Source of the DNA: an uncultured Collinsella sp.
Lineage (GTDB): Bacteria; Actinomycetota; Coriobacteriia; Coriobacteriales; Coriobacteriaceae
Direction of reading: 5' to 3'
DNA length: 11,233 nucleotides
Assembly (NCBI GenBank): GCA_900549335.1
Contig: UROJ01000021.1
Location: forward strand, 1-11,233
Position 1 is the stretch's first letter. Each line of letters opens with the position of its first letter. Below, in pieces: positions 5,276 through 11,233 of the stretch. Below the pieces are notes generated by a model. The model was given only the letters and a program-made list of their open reading frames with translations. It did no database searches and was not told the origin of the DNA. The translations under genes and the position numbers were made by a program.

Positions 5276-6157
5276 CTAGCGGTTGCGACGCCTTGTTGCA
5301 GAAATGCCAACTGCCGCAACTACAGCACCGGCAACACTCAGGGCGGCTGCCATCGCACCGTTGTCGCCCGTCGCGGGTAGGGTGGCCCCGGCTGGTTTAA
5401 CCGCCGCTACTGCCTTGGTGGAAACGGGATTTGCCGTGGGCTTTTTTGCATTGGGCTGCGGTGTGGGCTCGGGCTTGGTTTCCGGTTCGGGTTTGGAACC
5501 GCTCGTATCGGTTGCAAACAAGTGCACGTCACTGTCGAAGACGTAACGGATGTAGTAATCGTGCCGCGTTTCGTGCATAATCCCTTGCCCGCTGTCGAAG
5601 TCACGGTCAACGTGTGTGCCAAGGTAGGTTGAGCTGTTGAGGTTCAGCCTGTAGGGGATTTGGTCGTCGGCGTAACTGCCTGTAAAGGCTACGGTTGCTC
5701 TAACGTGATTATCGATCATGGTCAGGGCAATAGAGACGCTGGCCTCTTTGGGGTTCTCGGTTTTTATAAGGCTTTCGGTATCGGTGTCGATCTTGAAGAG
5801 ATGGACGGTGTCGTTAAGCCCGTAGATGAAGTCCTCGGGTTTGTCGGGAAAATCGTGTACAAGAGCCTCGTTCTGGACCAACTCGAAAGCAGGGGGTAGC
5901 TCCAAATCGTAGTAATGATCGACGGTGGTTGCTGTGAGGCTGCCTTCCGCGTTGACTTCGTCGCAGGTGATGGGTGTTGCGACATCGGGTTCGGGCATTT
6001 CGGTCGCCAGTGCTGCGCAGGGTAGCAAAAGCTGCCCTGCCATAAGAATGCTTACTCCGAAGGCGACGACTCTGGCGCCTGCATGAAGCTTGACGTTGCG
6101 GATAGACAGGCCAGTGCGTTTGTTATGGGCTTGCGGTGCAACATGCTGTCCATACAT
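5276..6157 (-). CDS. LPXTG sortase-anchored surface protein of unknown function
   Basis: This is a 293-residue secreted protein. AAGGAG sits 6 nt before the ATG at 6157. An unusually long basic N-region (residues 1-30) precedes a hydrophobic core (31-50), with a likely signal peptidase cut after ALA (51). The ectodomain of about 160 residues (53-215) is rich in Asp, Thr and aromatic residues and unfamiliar. It is followed by a Pro/Glu/Lys stalk (KPEPETKPEPTPQPN, about 222-236) and a spacer to 255. The C-terminus is a complete sorting signal: LPATG (260-264), a hydrophobic span (about 268-287) and RRRNR. A class A-type sortase would attach it to peptidoglycan. SIRN at 18-21 faintly recalls a YSIRK signal. 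No sortase or pilin gene is nearby. Adhesion or display is plausible, but the ectodomain function is unknown. Confidence 0.9.
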   Translation of the reverse strand: MYGQHVAPQAHNKRTGLSIRNVKLHAGARVVAFGVSILMAGQLLLPCAALATEMPEPDVATPITCDEVNAEGSLTATTVDHYYDLELPPAFELVQNEALVHDFPDKPEDFIYGLNDTVHLFKIDTDTESLIKTENPKEASVSIALTMIDNHVRATVAFTGSYADDQIPYRLNLNSSTYLGTHVDRDFDSGQGIMHETRHDYYIRYVFDSDVHLFATDTSGSKPEPETKPEPTPQPNAKKPTANPVSTKAVAAVKPAGATLPATGDNGAMAAALSVAGAVVAAVGISATRRRNR

Positions 6158-6477
6158 AAGGCGCTCCTTGTTCGTAGGCCGGTTTCCTTGGATCTATATT
6201 GCGCCTGCCCGATTCGGCCAGGCTCATACACGCGAACGCTCACGCGAGCAGGAGAAAGCTCTAGTTAATTTTCCCACAGTCGACACTTTGCGGCCAACGA
6301 TTTGCTGTTCAATTCTCGGAGAGAGAATCAAGACAGTTGAGGAGTTGTCAGGCAATGAGATTGTGCCTAGAGAGCGCGAACGGGAGATGTGGTCTGCGGA
6401 CGACTGGATAGCTCCATCCGTTTTGGTTGCAACGAAATGTGTGCCGCGCGCCTGCGGCATGAAAGAGAGGGAATCCT
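6158..6477. promoter_or_regulatory. 320-bp divergent upstream region between the LPXTG gene and the second flavoprotein
   Basis: No gene is convincing here. For the leftward gene a TATAGA (6198-6193) about 30 nt before the start could be a -10, but no good -35 is seen. For the rightward gene, TTGTCA (6345-6350) and TAGAGA (6368-6373) are 17 bp apart, with an AGGCA...TGCCT dyad in the spacer. Two other dyads occur: ATTCTC (6312-6317) / GAGAAT (6323-6328), and TTTGGTTGCAACGAAA (6422-6437), a 16-bp palindrome with one mismatched pair 40 bp before the flavoprotein. All assignments are tentative. Confidence 0.35.
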
Positions 6478-7008
6478 ATGAATATCGTTGTGTTGAGCGG
6501 CAGCCCGCGTAAGGGCGCCAATACCGATAGCATGGTCGAGGCGTTTGCCGAGACCGCGCGCGAGGCCGGCCATACGGTCGAGGTCGTCCGCGTTGCCGGC
6601 AAGAAGATCGCCGGCTGCTTGGGATGCCAGTACTGCTTCGCCCATGAGGGCGTCTGCGTGCAGAAGGATGACATGGCCGACGTGATCGAGTCGCTGAAAG
6701 ACGCAGATATGGTCGTCTTCGCCTCGCCTATCTACTGGTTTGATATCACCGCGCAGGAGAAGGCCGCCATCGACCGCCTGTACGCCTTCGGTGCCACGGG
6801 ATTCCCGTTCACCAAGACGGCCCTTTTGCTCGATAGTCACAGCGAAGGTGTCTATGACGCGGCGATCACCATGTACAAGTCAACCTGCGCATACTGCAAG
6901 TGGGAGGACAAGGGCATTGTCACCATCAGCGGTATGACCGAGCGCGACAGCATGGCATCCTCGCCCAAGTTGAAAGAGGTGCGCGAGCTCGCTCGCAAGC
7001 TCGCCTAA
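6478..7008 (+). CDS. Flavodoxin-fold FMN reductase with an iron-sulfur-flavoprotein-type cysteine motif (second copy)
   Basis: This is a 176-residue protein with a GAGAGG ribosome site 7 nt before the ATG. The FMN-phosphate loop is SGSPRKGANTDSM (residues 7-19), the second flavin segment is FASPIYWFDITAQEK (81-95), and DRLYAF follows. C47, C50, C53 and C60 form C-x2-C-x2-C-x6-C (GCLGCQYCFAHEGVC), within the iron-sulfur-flavoprotein spacing. A further C137/C140 pair (CAYC) lies near the C-terminus. It is clearly a paralogue of the 404-943 protein but diverged, and it stands alone with no co-directional partner nearby. The role is probably NAD(P)H-dependent reduction of a quinone, nitro compound or electron-transfer partner in the cytosol. 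The substrate is unknown, and an actual cluster is unproven. Confidence 0.9.
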   Translation: MNIVVLSGSPRKGANTDSMVEAFAETAREAGHTVEVVRVAGKKIAGCLGCQYCFAHEGVCVQKDDMADVIESLKDADMVVFASPIYWFDITAQEKAAIDRLYAFGATGFPFTKTALLLDSHSEGVYDAAITMYKSTCAYCKWEDKGIVTISGMTERDSMASSPKLKEVRELARKLA

Positions 7009-7019
7009 GGGTAAGAAGA

Positions 7020-7088
7020 ACGCATGGCGATCGGTGTTGGTGGAAATGCTTGCTGTCCTTATCAAGAGGAATGCTGATTGCCATGCGT
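7020..7088. repeat. Long imperfect inverted repeat or structured-RNA hairpin
   Basis: ACGCATGGCGATC (7020-7032) pairs with GATTGCCATGCGT (7076-7088). Twelve of 13 positions are perfect and the other is a G-U pair in RNA. Further G-U and A-U pairs could extend the stem inward to about 7038/7070. It begins 12 nt after the flavoprotein stop and has no T-run, so it does not look like a simple terminator. It could be a 3'-UTR structure, a REP-like element or a small mobile-element remnant. Confidence 0.5.
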
Positions 7089-7116
7089 CGATGCCCCAGC
7101 GGACAATTCCGGTGTG

Positions 7117-7296
7117 CTAAAACGCCTTCTCGCTCAAGAATTCCCTGAACGCGGGGATGTCGAAGCCGACGAGGCCACGTCTACGTTTCCCGATAACGCC
7201 GTCCTCGAGGAGGCGGCGCTTGTACTGGCTTGCATAGTTGCTGGCGACGCCCATACGCTTGGCGATCTCCGAGACCCTGCTGGATCCAGAATCAGG
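7117..7296 (-). pseudogene. 3' remnant of an ATPase-associated winged-helix domain
   Basis: Read leftward, this frame encodes PDSGSSRVSEIAKRMGVASN, then YASQYKRRLLEDGVIGKRRR and GLVGFDIPAFREFLSEKAF, then TAG at 7119-7117. That is a helix-turn-helix followed by a wing and a terminal helix. It looks like the C-terminal winged helix of actinobacterial AAA-type ATPases (the SxYxSQYRRRLxxxGVI pattern). There is no upstream ATPase domain: the frame runs into the inverted repeat at 7313-7339 and then into the promoter of the next gene. The longest ATG-initiated reading (from 7254) would be 45 residues. I infer that the 5' part was deleted. A small intact DNA-binding protein is less likely, because no ribosome site is visible. 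Confidence 0.6.
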
Positions 7297-7312
7297 CAGA
7301 AGATTGTGAGTG

Positions 7313-7339
7313 AAAATCAGGAGTAGCGCTCCTGATTTT
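7313..7339. terminator. Perfect 11-bp inverted repeat abutting the ATPase promoter (terminator or operator)
   Basis: AAAATCAGGAG (7313-7323), loop TAGCG, CTCCTGATTTT (7329-7339). The A- and T-tracts at the ends make it look like a bidirectional intrinsic terminator with short T-runs. Its right arm shares two bases with the -35 hexamer of the downstream promoter, so it could instead be a repressor site. Both readings fit what is visible. Confidence 0.55.
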
Positions 7340-7366
7340 GACCAATTAACGTTTGTACGAGATAAT
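7338..7366 (+). promoter_or_regulatory. Sigma-A-type promoter for the DUF4143 ATPase
   Basis: TTGACC (7338-7343), 17-bp spacer, GATAAT (7361-7366). This is the best housekeeping-type promoter in the window. Transcription would begin near 7373, just before the GGGAGG ribosome site at 7379-7384. Confidence 0.7.
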
Positions 7367-7391
7367 AGGCTCCATAACGGGAGGCGATTCT

Positions 7392-8600
7392 ATGTACATC
7401 GAGCGCGAAATTGAACAGACGATAGATTCGATGCTGGGACAGGGAAAAGTTGTCCTGGTGACCGGAGCGCGCCAAGTTGGGAAGACGACGGTTCTCAAGC
7501 AACATCTAGGCGACCGATTCGACTATGTTTCGATGGAGAACCCGCGGGACTATCTTCTTGCAAAAGAGGATGCCGCCCTGTTTTTCGAGTCTCATGATTT
7601 GCCGATCATCATTGATGAGATTCAGCGCGTGCCTGAGCTTTTTTCTCCGGTGAAGTGGGTTGTCGATCAATCAGAGGAGAAGGGCCGAATCGTCCTCACG
7701 GGATCCCAGACATATCACCTCATGAAAGGGGTGAGCGAATCTTTGGCGGGGAGGATTAGAATTCTGGAGATGCCCTCTTTAAGCTTGCGAGAGCTTGTTG
7801 GTGGTTCCCAGGGCCCTCGTCCGTATATCCCCAAAAAGGTTTCCTTGGCCTTTAAGATGTCTTCGGGAAATATTTGGAACATCATCCATAGGGGTTCGAT
7901 GCCCGAACTGCAAGACCCAAATATCGATTGGGACTCCTATTATTCCGACTACGTTGCCGCATATCTCGAACGCGATGTTCGCGATCTTGTAAACGTGAAG
8001 GATGAGGCGAAGTTCTACAGCTTTATGGTCGCGTGCGCAGCGAGAACGGGGCAACTGTTAAATGCCACCGATATTGGAAACACCGTTGACGTTGACCGTA
8101 AGACGGTGAAGGCTTGGCTCTCGGTTTTGCAGGCGTCGAACATCGTTCGGATTGTCGAGCCCTTTTGGCCTAATGTCGATAAGCGTCTGACCAAGACCCC
8201 TAAGATATTCTTTATGGATACAGGTCTTGTTTGTCATCTAACGAGGTGGATAACGCCGGAGCAATTGCGCAACGGGGCCGCGGCGGGGCATATATTTGAG
8301 ACGTTCGTTGTCTCGGAAATTTTGAAGAGCTTTATGAACGCGGGGAAGAGCCTTCGCGACGTATGGTTCTATCGAGACCAAAAGAAGCGCGAAATTGATT
8401 TGCTCATTCAAGAGGGCCATATTCTCCATCCCGTCGAGGTGAAGATGTCAGCCACGGTGGGCAAAGATGCAGTAAAGAATTTTTCCTGTCTCGAGGGCCT
8501 GACCGGCTATGAAATTGGGTTTGGACACGTTGTCTGTCAAACCCCGGATCCATACCTTATTACCAAGGATGTCCAAGCGATTCCCGTGTGGGGCATATGA
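7392..8600 (+). CDS. AAA-type ATPase with DUF4143 C-terminal domain
   Basis: This is a 402-residue protein starting at an ATG 7 nt after GGGAGG; earlier in-frame codons lie within the promoter. Walker A is GARQVGKTT (25-33), Walker B is IIIDEIQ (72-78), the sensor-1-like motif is LTGSQ (102-106) and an AGRI arginine is at 121: the AAA_14 arrangement. The second half is DUF4143. YVAAYLERDVRDLVNV (187-202) and a small winged-helix-like part (about 220-255) are followed by a PD-(D/E)xK-like fold with E303, D336 (EIDLLI) and E349/K351 (VEVK). These proteins are widespread in anaerobes and archaea and often sit in variable regions. Function is poorly known; DNA binding or nuclease-linked roles are proposed. 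It is monocistronic here, bracketed by inverted repeats. Confidence 0.92.
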   Translation: MYIEREIEQTIDSMLGQGKVVLVTGARQVGKTTVLKQHLGDRFDYVSMENPRDYLLAKEDAALFFESHDLPIIIDEIQRVPELFSPVKWVVDQSEEKGRIVLTGSQTYHLMKGVSESLAGRIRILEMPSLSLRELVGGSQGPRPYIPKKVSLAFKMSSGNIWNIIHRGSMPELQDPNIDWDSYYSDYVAAYLERDVRDLVNVKDEAKFYSFMVACAARTGQLLNATDIGNTVDVDRKTVKAWLSVLQASNIVRIVEPFWPNVDKRLTKTPKIFFMDTGLVCHLTRWITPEQLRNGAAAGHIFETFVVSEILKSFMNAGKSLRDVWFYRDQKKREIDLLIQEGHILHPVEVKMSATVGKDAVKNFSCLEGLTGYEIGFGHVVCQTPDPYLITKDVQAIPVWGI

Positions 8601-8614
8601 TATACGTTGCAACG

Positions 8615-8657
8615 AGCGGGGCCCGGAGCGCGATGTTGCTGCGCTCCGGGCCCCGCT
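8615..8657. terminator. Strong GC-rich terminator hairpin after the ATPase gene
   Basis: A perfect 17-bp stem, arms 8615-8631 and 8641-8657 (AGCGGGGCCCGGAGCGC and its complement), with a 9-nt loop. It lies 14 nt after the ATPase stop. The following GCTTTGT is a poor T-run, so it may cooperate with the next hairpin. It sits between convergent genes and could also stop leftward transcripts. Confidence 0.75.
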
Positions 8658-8673
8658 GCTTTGTAAAACCATG

Positions 8674-8695
8674 ACGGTTTGGCCACCGTTGTTTT
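8674..8695. terminator. Second small hairpin with T-run between convergent genes
   Basis: ACGGT (8674-8678), loop TTGGCC, ACCGT (8685-8689), followed by TGTTTT on the + strand. It ends at the topoisomerase stop codon. On the - strand the same dyad lies immediately after that stop and is followed by CATGGTTTT, so it may serve both genes. Confidence 0.5.
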
Positions 8696-10934
8696 AGTCA
8701 AACAAACTTGGCATGTCGTTTTCTTTCATGAGGGCACCGGCAGAGGGGAGGCTCTGCGCGGTGAACTTCTCGGCCGAGACACCGGCGCCAAGGATGTCCT
8801 CGGTTGTGCCGACAGTGGTGACCGAGCGGCCCTTCTTGGCCGTGAAAGCCTGGACGCCCTGCGTGTTGGTGGTCGTCTTGGTCTTGAGCAGCGACGTGTT
8901 GAAGTTCATCAAACGATAGTCGCTCGAGACCAGCGCGATGTCGCGATCTTCCTTGAGCACCTGGGCATACAGCAGCTTGCTGCCACCGTAGATGGCGTTC
9001 TTGAGGCGCTTGCGGTTGGTCTTGGTGACGTATCCAGAAAGCGCGACGCGCACCACGCGGCCGTTCTCAAAGACGAACAGCACGTCGGCCTTGTAATCCT
9101 CGGGGTCGATGACCCAGATGACGCTCTCGTCGGGTTCCATCTCAAGATCGGTCGGCAGGTACGAGCCCAGCTGGGCCGACTTGGTGTCCTCAAACGCTGC
9201 AACCTTGCACTTGTACACCTGGCTCTTGTTGGTAAAGACCAACAGCTCGTGGGTGTTGGAGGACGGGAACTCGATAAAGGGTTTGTCGCCGTCCTTGTAC
9301 TTGAGCGTGGTCGCCTTCTTGAGCACGCGGTCTGTCATCTTCTTAAGGTAGCCATCGCGCGAGAGCATGATGGTGACCGGGTACTCCTCGACCTCGGGCT
9401 CCAGGCTCACCTCGATGACCTCATGGGGCTCAATCCTGCCCGTGCGGCGCGGCATCACGTACTTCTTGTTGACCGCGGCCAGCTCGTCGCTGATGACCTT
9501 CTTGATGTTTTCCTCGCTCGAGAGGATCTCCTCGAGCTCGGCAATCTCGCCCTCGAGCTTGGCGATGTCCTTGGTGCGGTTGAGGATGTACTCCTCGTTG
9601 ATGTTGCGGAGCTTAAGTTCGGCGACAAACTCGGCCTGGGTCTCGTCGATATCGAAACCCTTCATAAGGTTGGGCACGACCTCGGCCTCGAGCTTGGTGC
9701 CGCGGATGATGGCGATCGCCCTGTCGATGTCGAGCAGAATTGCCTCGAGGCCGTGCAGCAGGTGCAGACGCTCGGACTTTTTGCCCAGGTCAAAGTTAAT
9801 GCGGCGACGCGTGGACTCAATACGCCACTTGACCCACTCGTGCAGGATCTGGCGCACGCCCATAACGCGGGGATAGCCGTCGACCAGCACGTTAAAGTTG
9901 CACGAGAACGAATCCTGCAGCGTGGTCGAGCGATAGAGCTTCGCCATGAGCTTGTCGGGGTCGACGCCGCGCTTAAGGTCGATAGCGATGCGCAGACCCG
10001 AAAGGTCGGTCTCGTCGCGAATGTCTGCGATCTCCTTGACCTTGCCCTCTTTGGAGAGCTTGACGATGCGCTCGATAATGACATCGGTCTTGGTGGTGTA
10101 GGGGATCTCGTAAACCTCGATGATGCGCTCTTCGGGAATCCAGCGCCAGCGGGAGCGGATCTGGAAGCTGCCGAGGCCGGTCTCGATAATCTTTTCCATC
10201 TCCTCGCGGCGGTAGATAATTTCGCCGCCGGTCGAGAAGTCGGGCATGGGCATGTACTCGAGCAGGTCGCAGTCGGGATCCTGCAGGTAGTGCATCGTGG
10301 CGGTACAGACCTCGTTGAGGTTGAAGCCGCAGATATCGGACGCCATGGCGACGCCGATGCCCTTATTGGCCGAGACAAGGATGTTGGGGAACGTGGTGGG
10401 CAGCAGACGCGGCTCCTTCATGGCGCCGTCGTAGCTGTCGACGAAGTCGACCGGGTCCTTGTCGATGTCCTTGAAGATCTCGGCGCTAATGGGGGAGAGC
10501 TTGGCCTCGGTATAACGCGAGGCGGCGTAGCTCAGGTCGCCCGAATAGTATTTGCCAAAGTTGCCCTTCGACTCCACGAAGGGGGCGAGCAGCGCCTCGT
10601 TGCCGGTGGCCAGGCGCACCATCGTCTCGTAGATCGCGGCATCGCCGTGCGGGTTGAGCTTCATGGTCTGGCCCACGATGTTGGCGCTTTTTTGGCGCTC
10701 GCCCTTGAGCAGACCCATCTTGTACATGGTGTAGAGCAGCTTGCGGTGCGAGGGCTTAAAGCCGTCAATCTCGGGGAATGCACGCGAGACGTTGACGCTC
10801 ATGGCGTAGGGCATGTAGTTGACCTCGAGCGTCTGCGTGATCGGCTGGTCGGTGACCTCGGAGTGCAGGCCGATGACGTTCTCGGCGTTGACCTGCTTTT
10901 TCTTTGGCTGGTTCTTCGTCTTCTTCTTTGCCAC
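8694..10934 (-). CDS. parC: Type IIA DNA topoisomerase subunit A (ParC/GyrA-like)
   Basis: This is a 746-residue protein with a GTG start (10934-10932) preceded by AGAGGA. It cleaves and rejoins DNA with subunit B to decatenate or relax the chromosome. A lysine-rich N-terminus (MAKKKTKNQPKKK) precedes the winged-helix core: DGFKPSHRKLLYTM, NPHGDAAIYETMVRLA and SYAASRYTEAKL, with Y141 the DNA-linking tyrosine. A coiled-coil gate helix lies at roughly 425-490, and a beta-pinwheel C-terminal domain at about 530-720. I see no GyrA box (QRRGGKG), which favours topoisomerase IV-type decatenation over gyrase supercoiling. The residue equivalent to E. coli GyrA Ser83 is Ala99, and Asp87 is Glu103. 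It lies 45 bp after the subunit B gene in one operon. The parC/gyrA naming is uncertain; the enzyme class is not. Confidence 0.95.
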   Translation of the reverse strand: MAKKKTKNQPKKKQVNAENVIGLHSEVTDQPITQTLEVNYMPYAMSVNVSRAFPEIDGFKPSHRKLLYTMYKMGLLKGERQKSANIVGQTMKLNPHGDAAIYETMVRLATGNEALLAPFVESKGNFGKYYSGDLSYAASRYTEAKLSPISAEIFKDIDKDPVDFVDSYDGAMKEPRLLPTTFPNILVSANKGIGVAMASDICGFNLNEVCTATMHYLQDPDCDLLEYMPMPDFSTGGEIIYRREEMEKIIETGLGSFQIRSRWRWIPEERIIEVYEIPYTTKTDVIIERIVKLSKEGKVKEIADIRDETDLSGLRIAIDLKRGVDPDKLMAKLYRSTTLQDSFSCNFNVLVDGYPRVMGVRQILHEWVKWRIESTRRRINFDLGKKSERLHLLHGLEAILLDIDRAIAIIRGTKLEAEVVPNLMKGFDIDETQAEFVAELKLRNINEEYILNRTKDIAKLEGEIAELEEILSSEENIKKVISDELAAVNKKYVMPRRTGRIEPHEVIEVSLEPEVEEYPVTIMLSRDGYLKKMTDRVLKKATTLKYKDGDKPFIEFPSSNTHELLVFTNKSQVYKCKVAAFEDTKSAQLGSYLPTDLEMEPDESVIWVIDPEDYKADVLFVFENGRVVRVALSGYVTKTNRKRLKNAIYGGSKLLYAQVLKEDRDIALVSSDYRLMNFNTSLLKTKTTTNTQGVQAFTAKKGRSVTTVGTTEDILGAGVSAEKFTAQSLPSAGALMKENDMPSLFD

Positions 10935-10979
10935 GATTTCCTCTTGAACTTCTTATGGGCCGTCGTTATCGATTTGCTG

Positions 10980-11233
10980 CTATTGCAGGTCCAGCTGGTC
11001 CAGGTATTCCTTGCCGTGCTCGGAGATATGGCGCTTACGGCCCGCCTCGTCGTTGCCCAGCAACAGGTTGAACATGGTTTCCATCTTGGTGACGTCCTCG
11101 GGTTCCACCTTGATCAGGCGGCGCGTCTCGGGGTTCATGGTGGTGAGCCACATCATGTCCGGATCGTTTTCACCAAGACCCTTGGAGCGGTTGATCGAGC
11201 ACTTCTGGTCGCCAATCTCCTTGAGGATGCCGT
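10980..11233 (-). CDS. parE: Type IIA DNA topoisomerase subunit B, C-terminal end (start beyond the right edge)
   Basis: The last 83 complete codons are visible, ending TAG (10982-10980). The segment RSKGLGENDPDMMWLTTMNP, then ETRRLIKVEPEDV, is the conserved end of the TOPRIM region of GyrB/ParE proteins. It is followed by the usual short tail, LLLGNDEAGRKRHISEHGKE, then YLDQLDLQ. This subunit supplies the ATPase and metal-binding TOPRIM parts of the enzyme and partners subunit A encoded 45 bp downstream. The ATPase domain and start lie outside the window, so GyrB versus ParE cannot be decided from sequence; I follow subunit A. Confidence 0.93.
   Translation of the reverse strand, partial: GILKEIGDQKCSINRSKGLGENDPDMMWLTTMNPETRRLIKVEPEDVTKMETMFNLLLGNDEAGRKRHISEHGKEYLDQLDLQ

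Noticed and set aside
6090..6512. Open frame of 140 codons on the + strand spanning the LPXTG start and the upstream region
   Set aside because: It overlaps both flanking genes in the wrong frame and has no ribosome site.
8605..8614. CGTTGCAACG palindrome, sharing GTTGCAAC with the dyad at 6422-6437
   Set aside because: It lies downstream of a gene between convergent units. An 8-bp shared core is too short to claim a common operator.
1..11233. tRNA, rRNA, CRISPR arrays, transposases, integrases
   Set aside because: None recognised on either strand: no array-like direct repeats, no cloverleaf-like sequences, no transposase motifs.

Overview
The window looks like chromosomal DNA of a fairly GC-rich anaerobic or gut-type actinobacterium. 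Coriobacteriia (Collinsella-like) is my best guess. It rests on the gene mix: SirTM-type sirtuins, cysteine-motif flavoproteins, an LPATG sortase substrate, a DUF4143 ATPase and a second type IIA topoisomerase pair. It also rests on overall base composition, strong GGAGG ribosome binding sites and recall of similar proteins; no database search was possible. There is no rRNA, tRNA, CRISPR array or intact transposase.

Layout. (1) Positions 1-1771 hold a divergent redox or electrophile-response unit. A MerR-family regulator (leftward, cut by the window edge) faces a flavoprotein with an iron-sulfur-flavoprotein-type cysteine motif and a fused carboxymuconolactone-decarboxylase/cupin protein. The intergenic space carries a textbook MerR-type promoter: -35 and -10 spaced 19 bp apart around an inverted repeat. 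(2) Positions 1768-4984 hold the most unusual unit. Three consecutive, co-directional SIR2-family genes are packed with a 13-bp overlap and a 3-bp gap, and are divergent from a TetR regulator across a perfect 20-bp palindrome. The outer two sirtuins have the Asn/Gln active-site pattern of class M (ADP-ribosylating) sirtuins and a four-cysteine zinc site. The middle one has lost the zinc site and changed the catalytic position. (3) Positions 4985-6477 hold a non-coding or degenerate stretch, a leftward LPXTG surface protein, and its 320-bp upstream region. (4) Positions 6478-7391 hold a second cysteine-motif flavoprotein, a long imperfect RNA-scale hairpin, and the 3' remnant of a winged-helix ATPase-like gene. 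(5) Positions 7392-8693 hold an AAA/DUF4143 ATPase with its own sigma-A-like promoter, an inverted repeat abutting that promoter, and strong downstream terminators. (6) Positions 8694-11233 hold housekeeping type IIA topoisomerase genes: subunit A complete, and the C-terminus of subunit B, in a leftward operon.

How the parts may work together. The left unit is consistent with sensing reactive electrophiles through a MerR cysteine and answering with a flavin reductase and a CMD/cupin enzyme. The sirtuin cluster looks like a TetR-repressed, self-contained NAD-dependent module in which one paralogue may act as a non-catalytic partner. No macrodomain, lipoyl-carrier or lipoate ligase gene is visible here, although these accompany known class M sirtuins, so its targets are unknown. 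The right-hand topoisomerases are ordinary core genes bordering a more variable segment.
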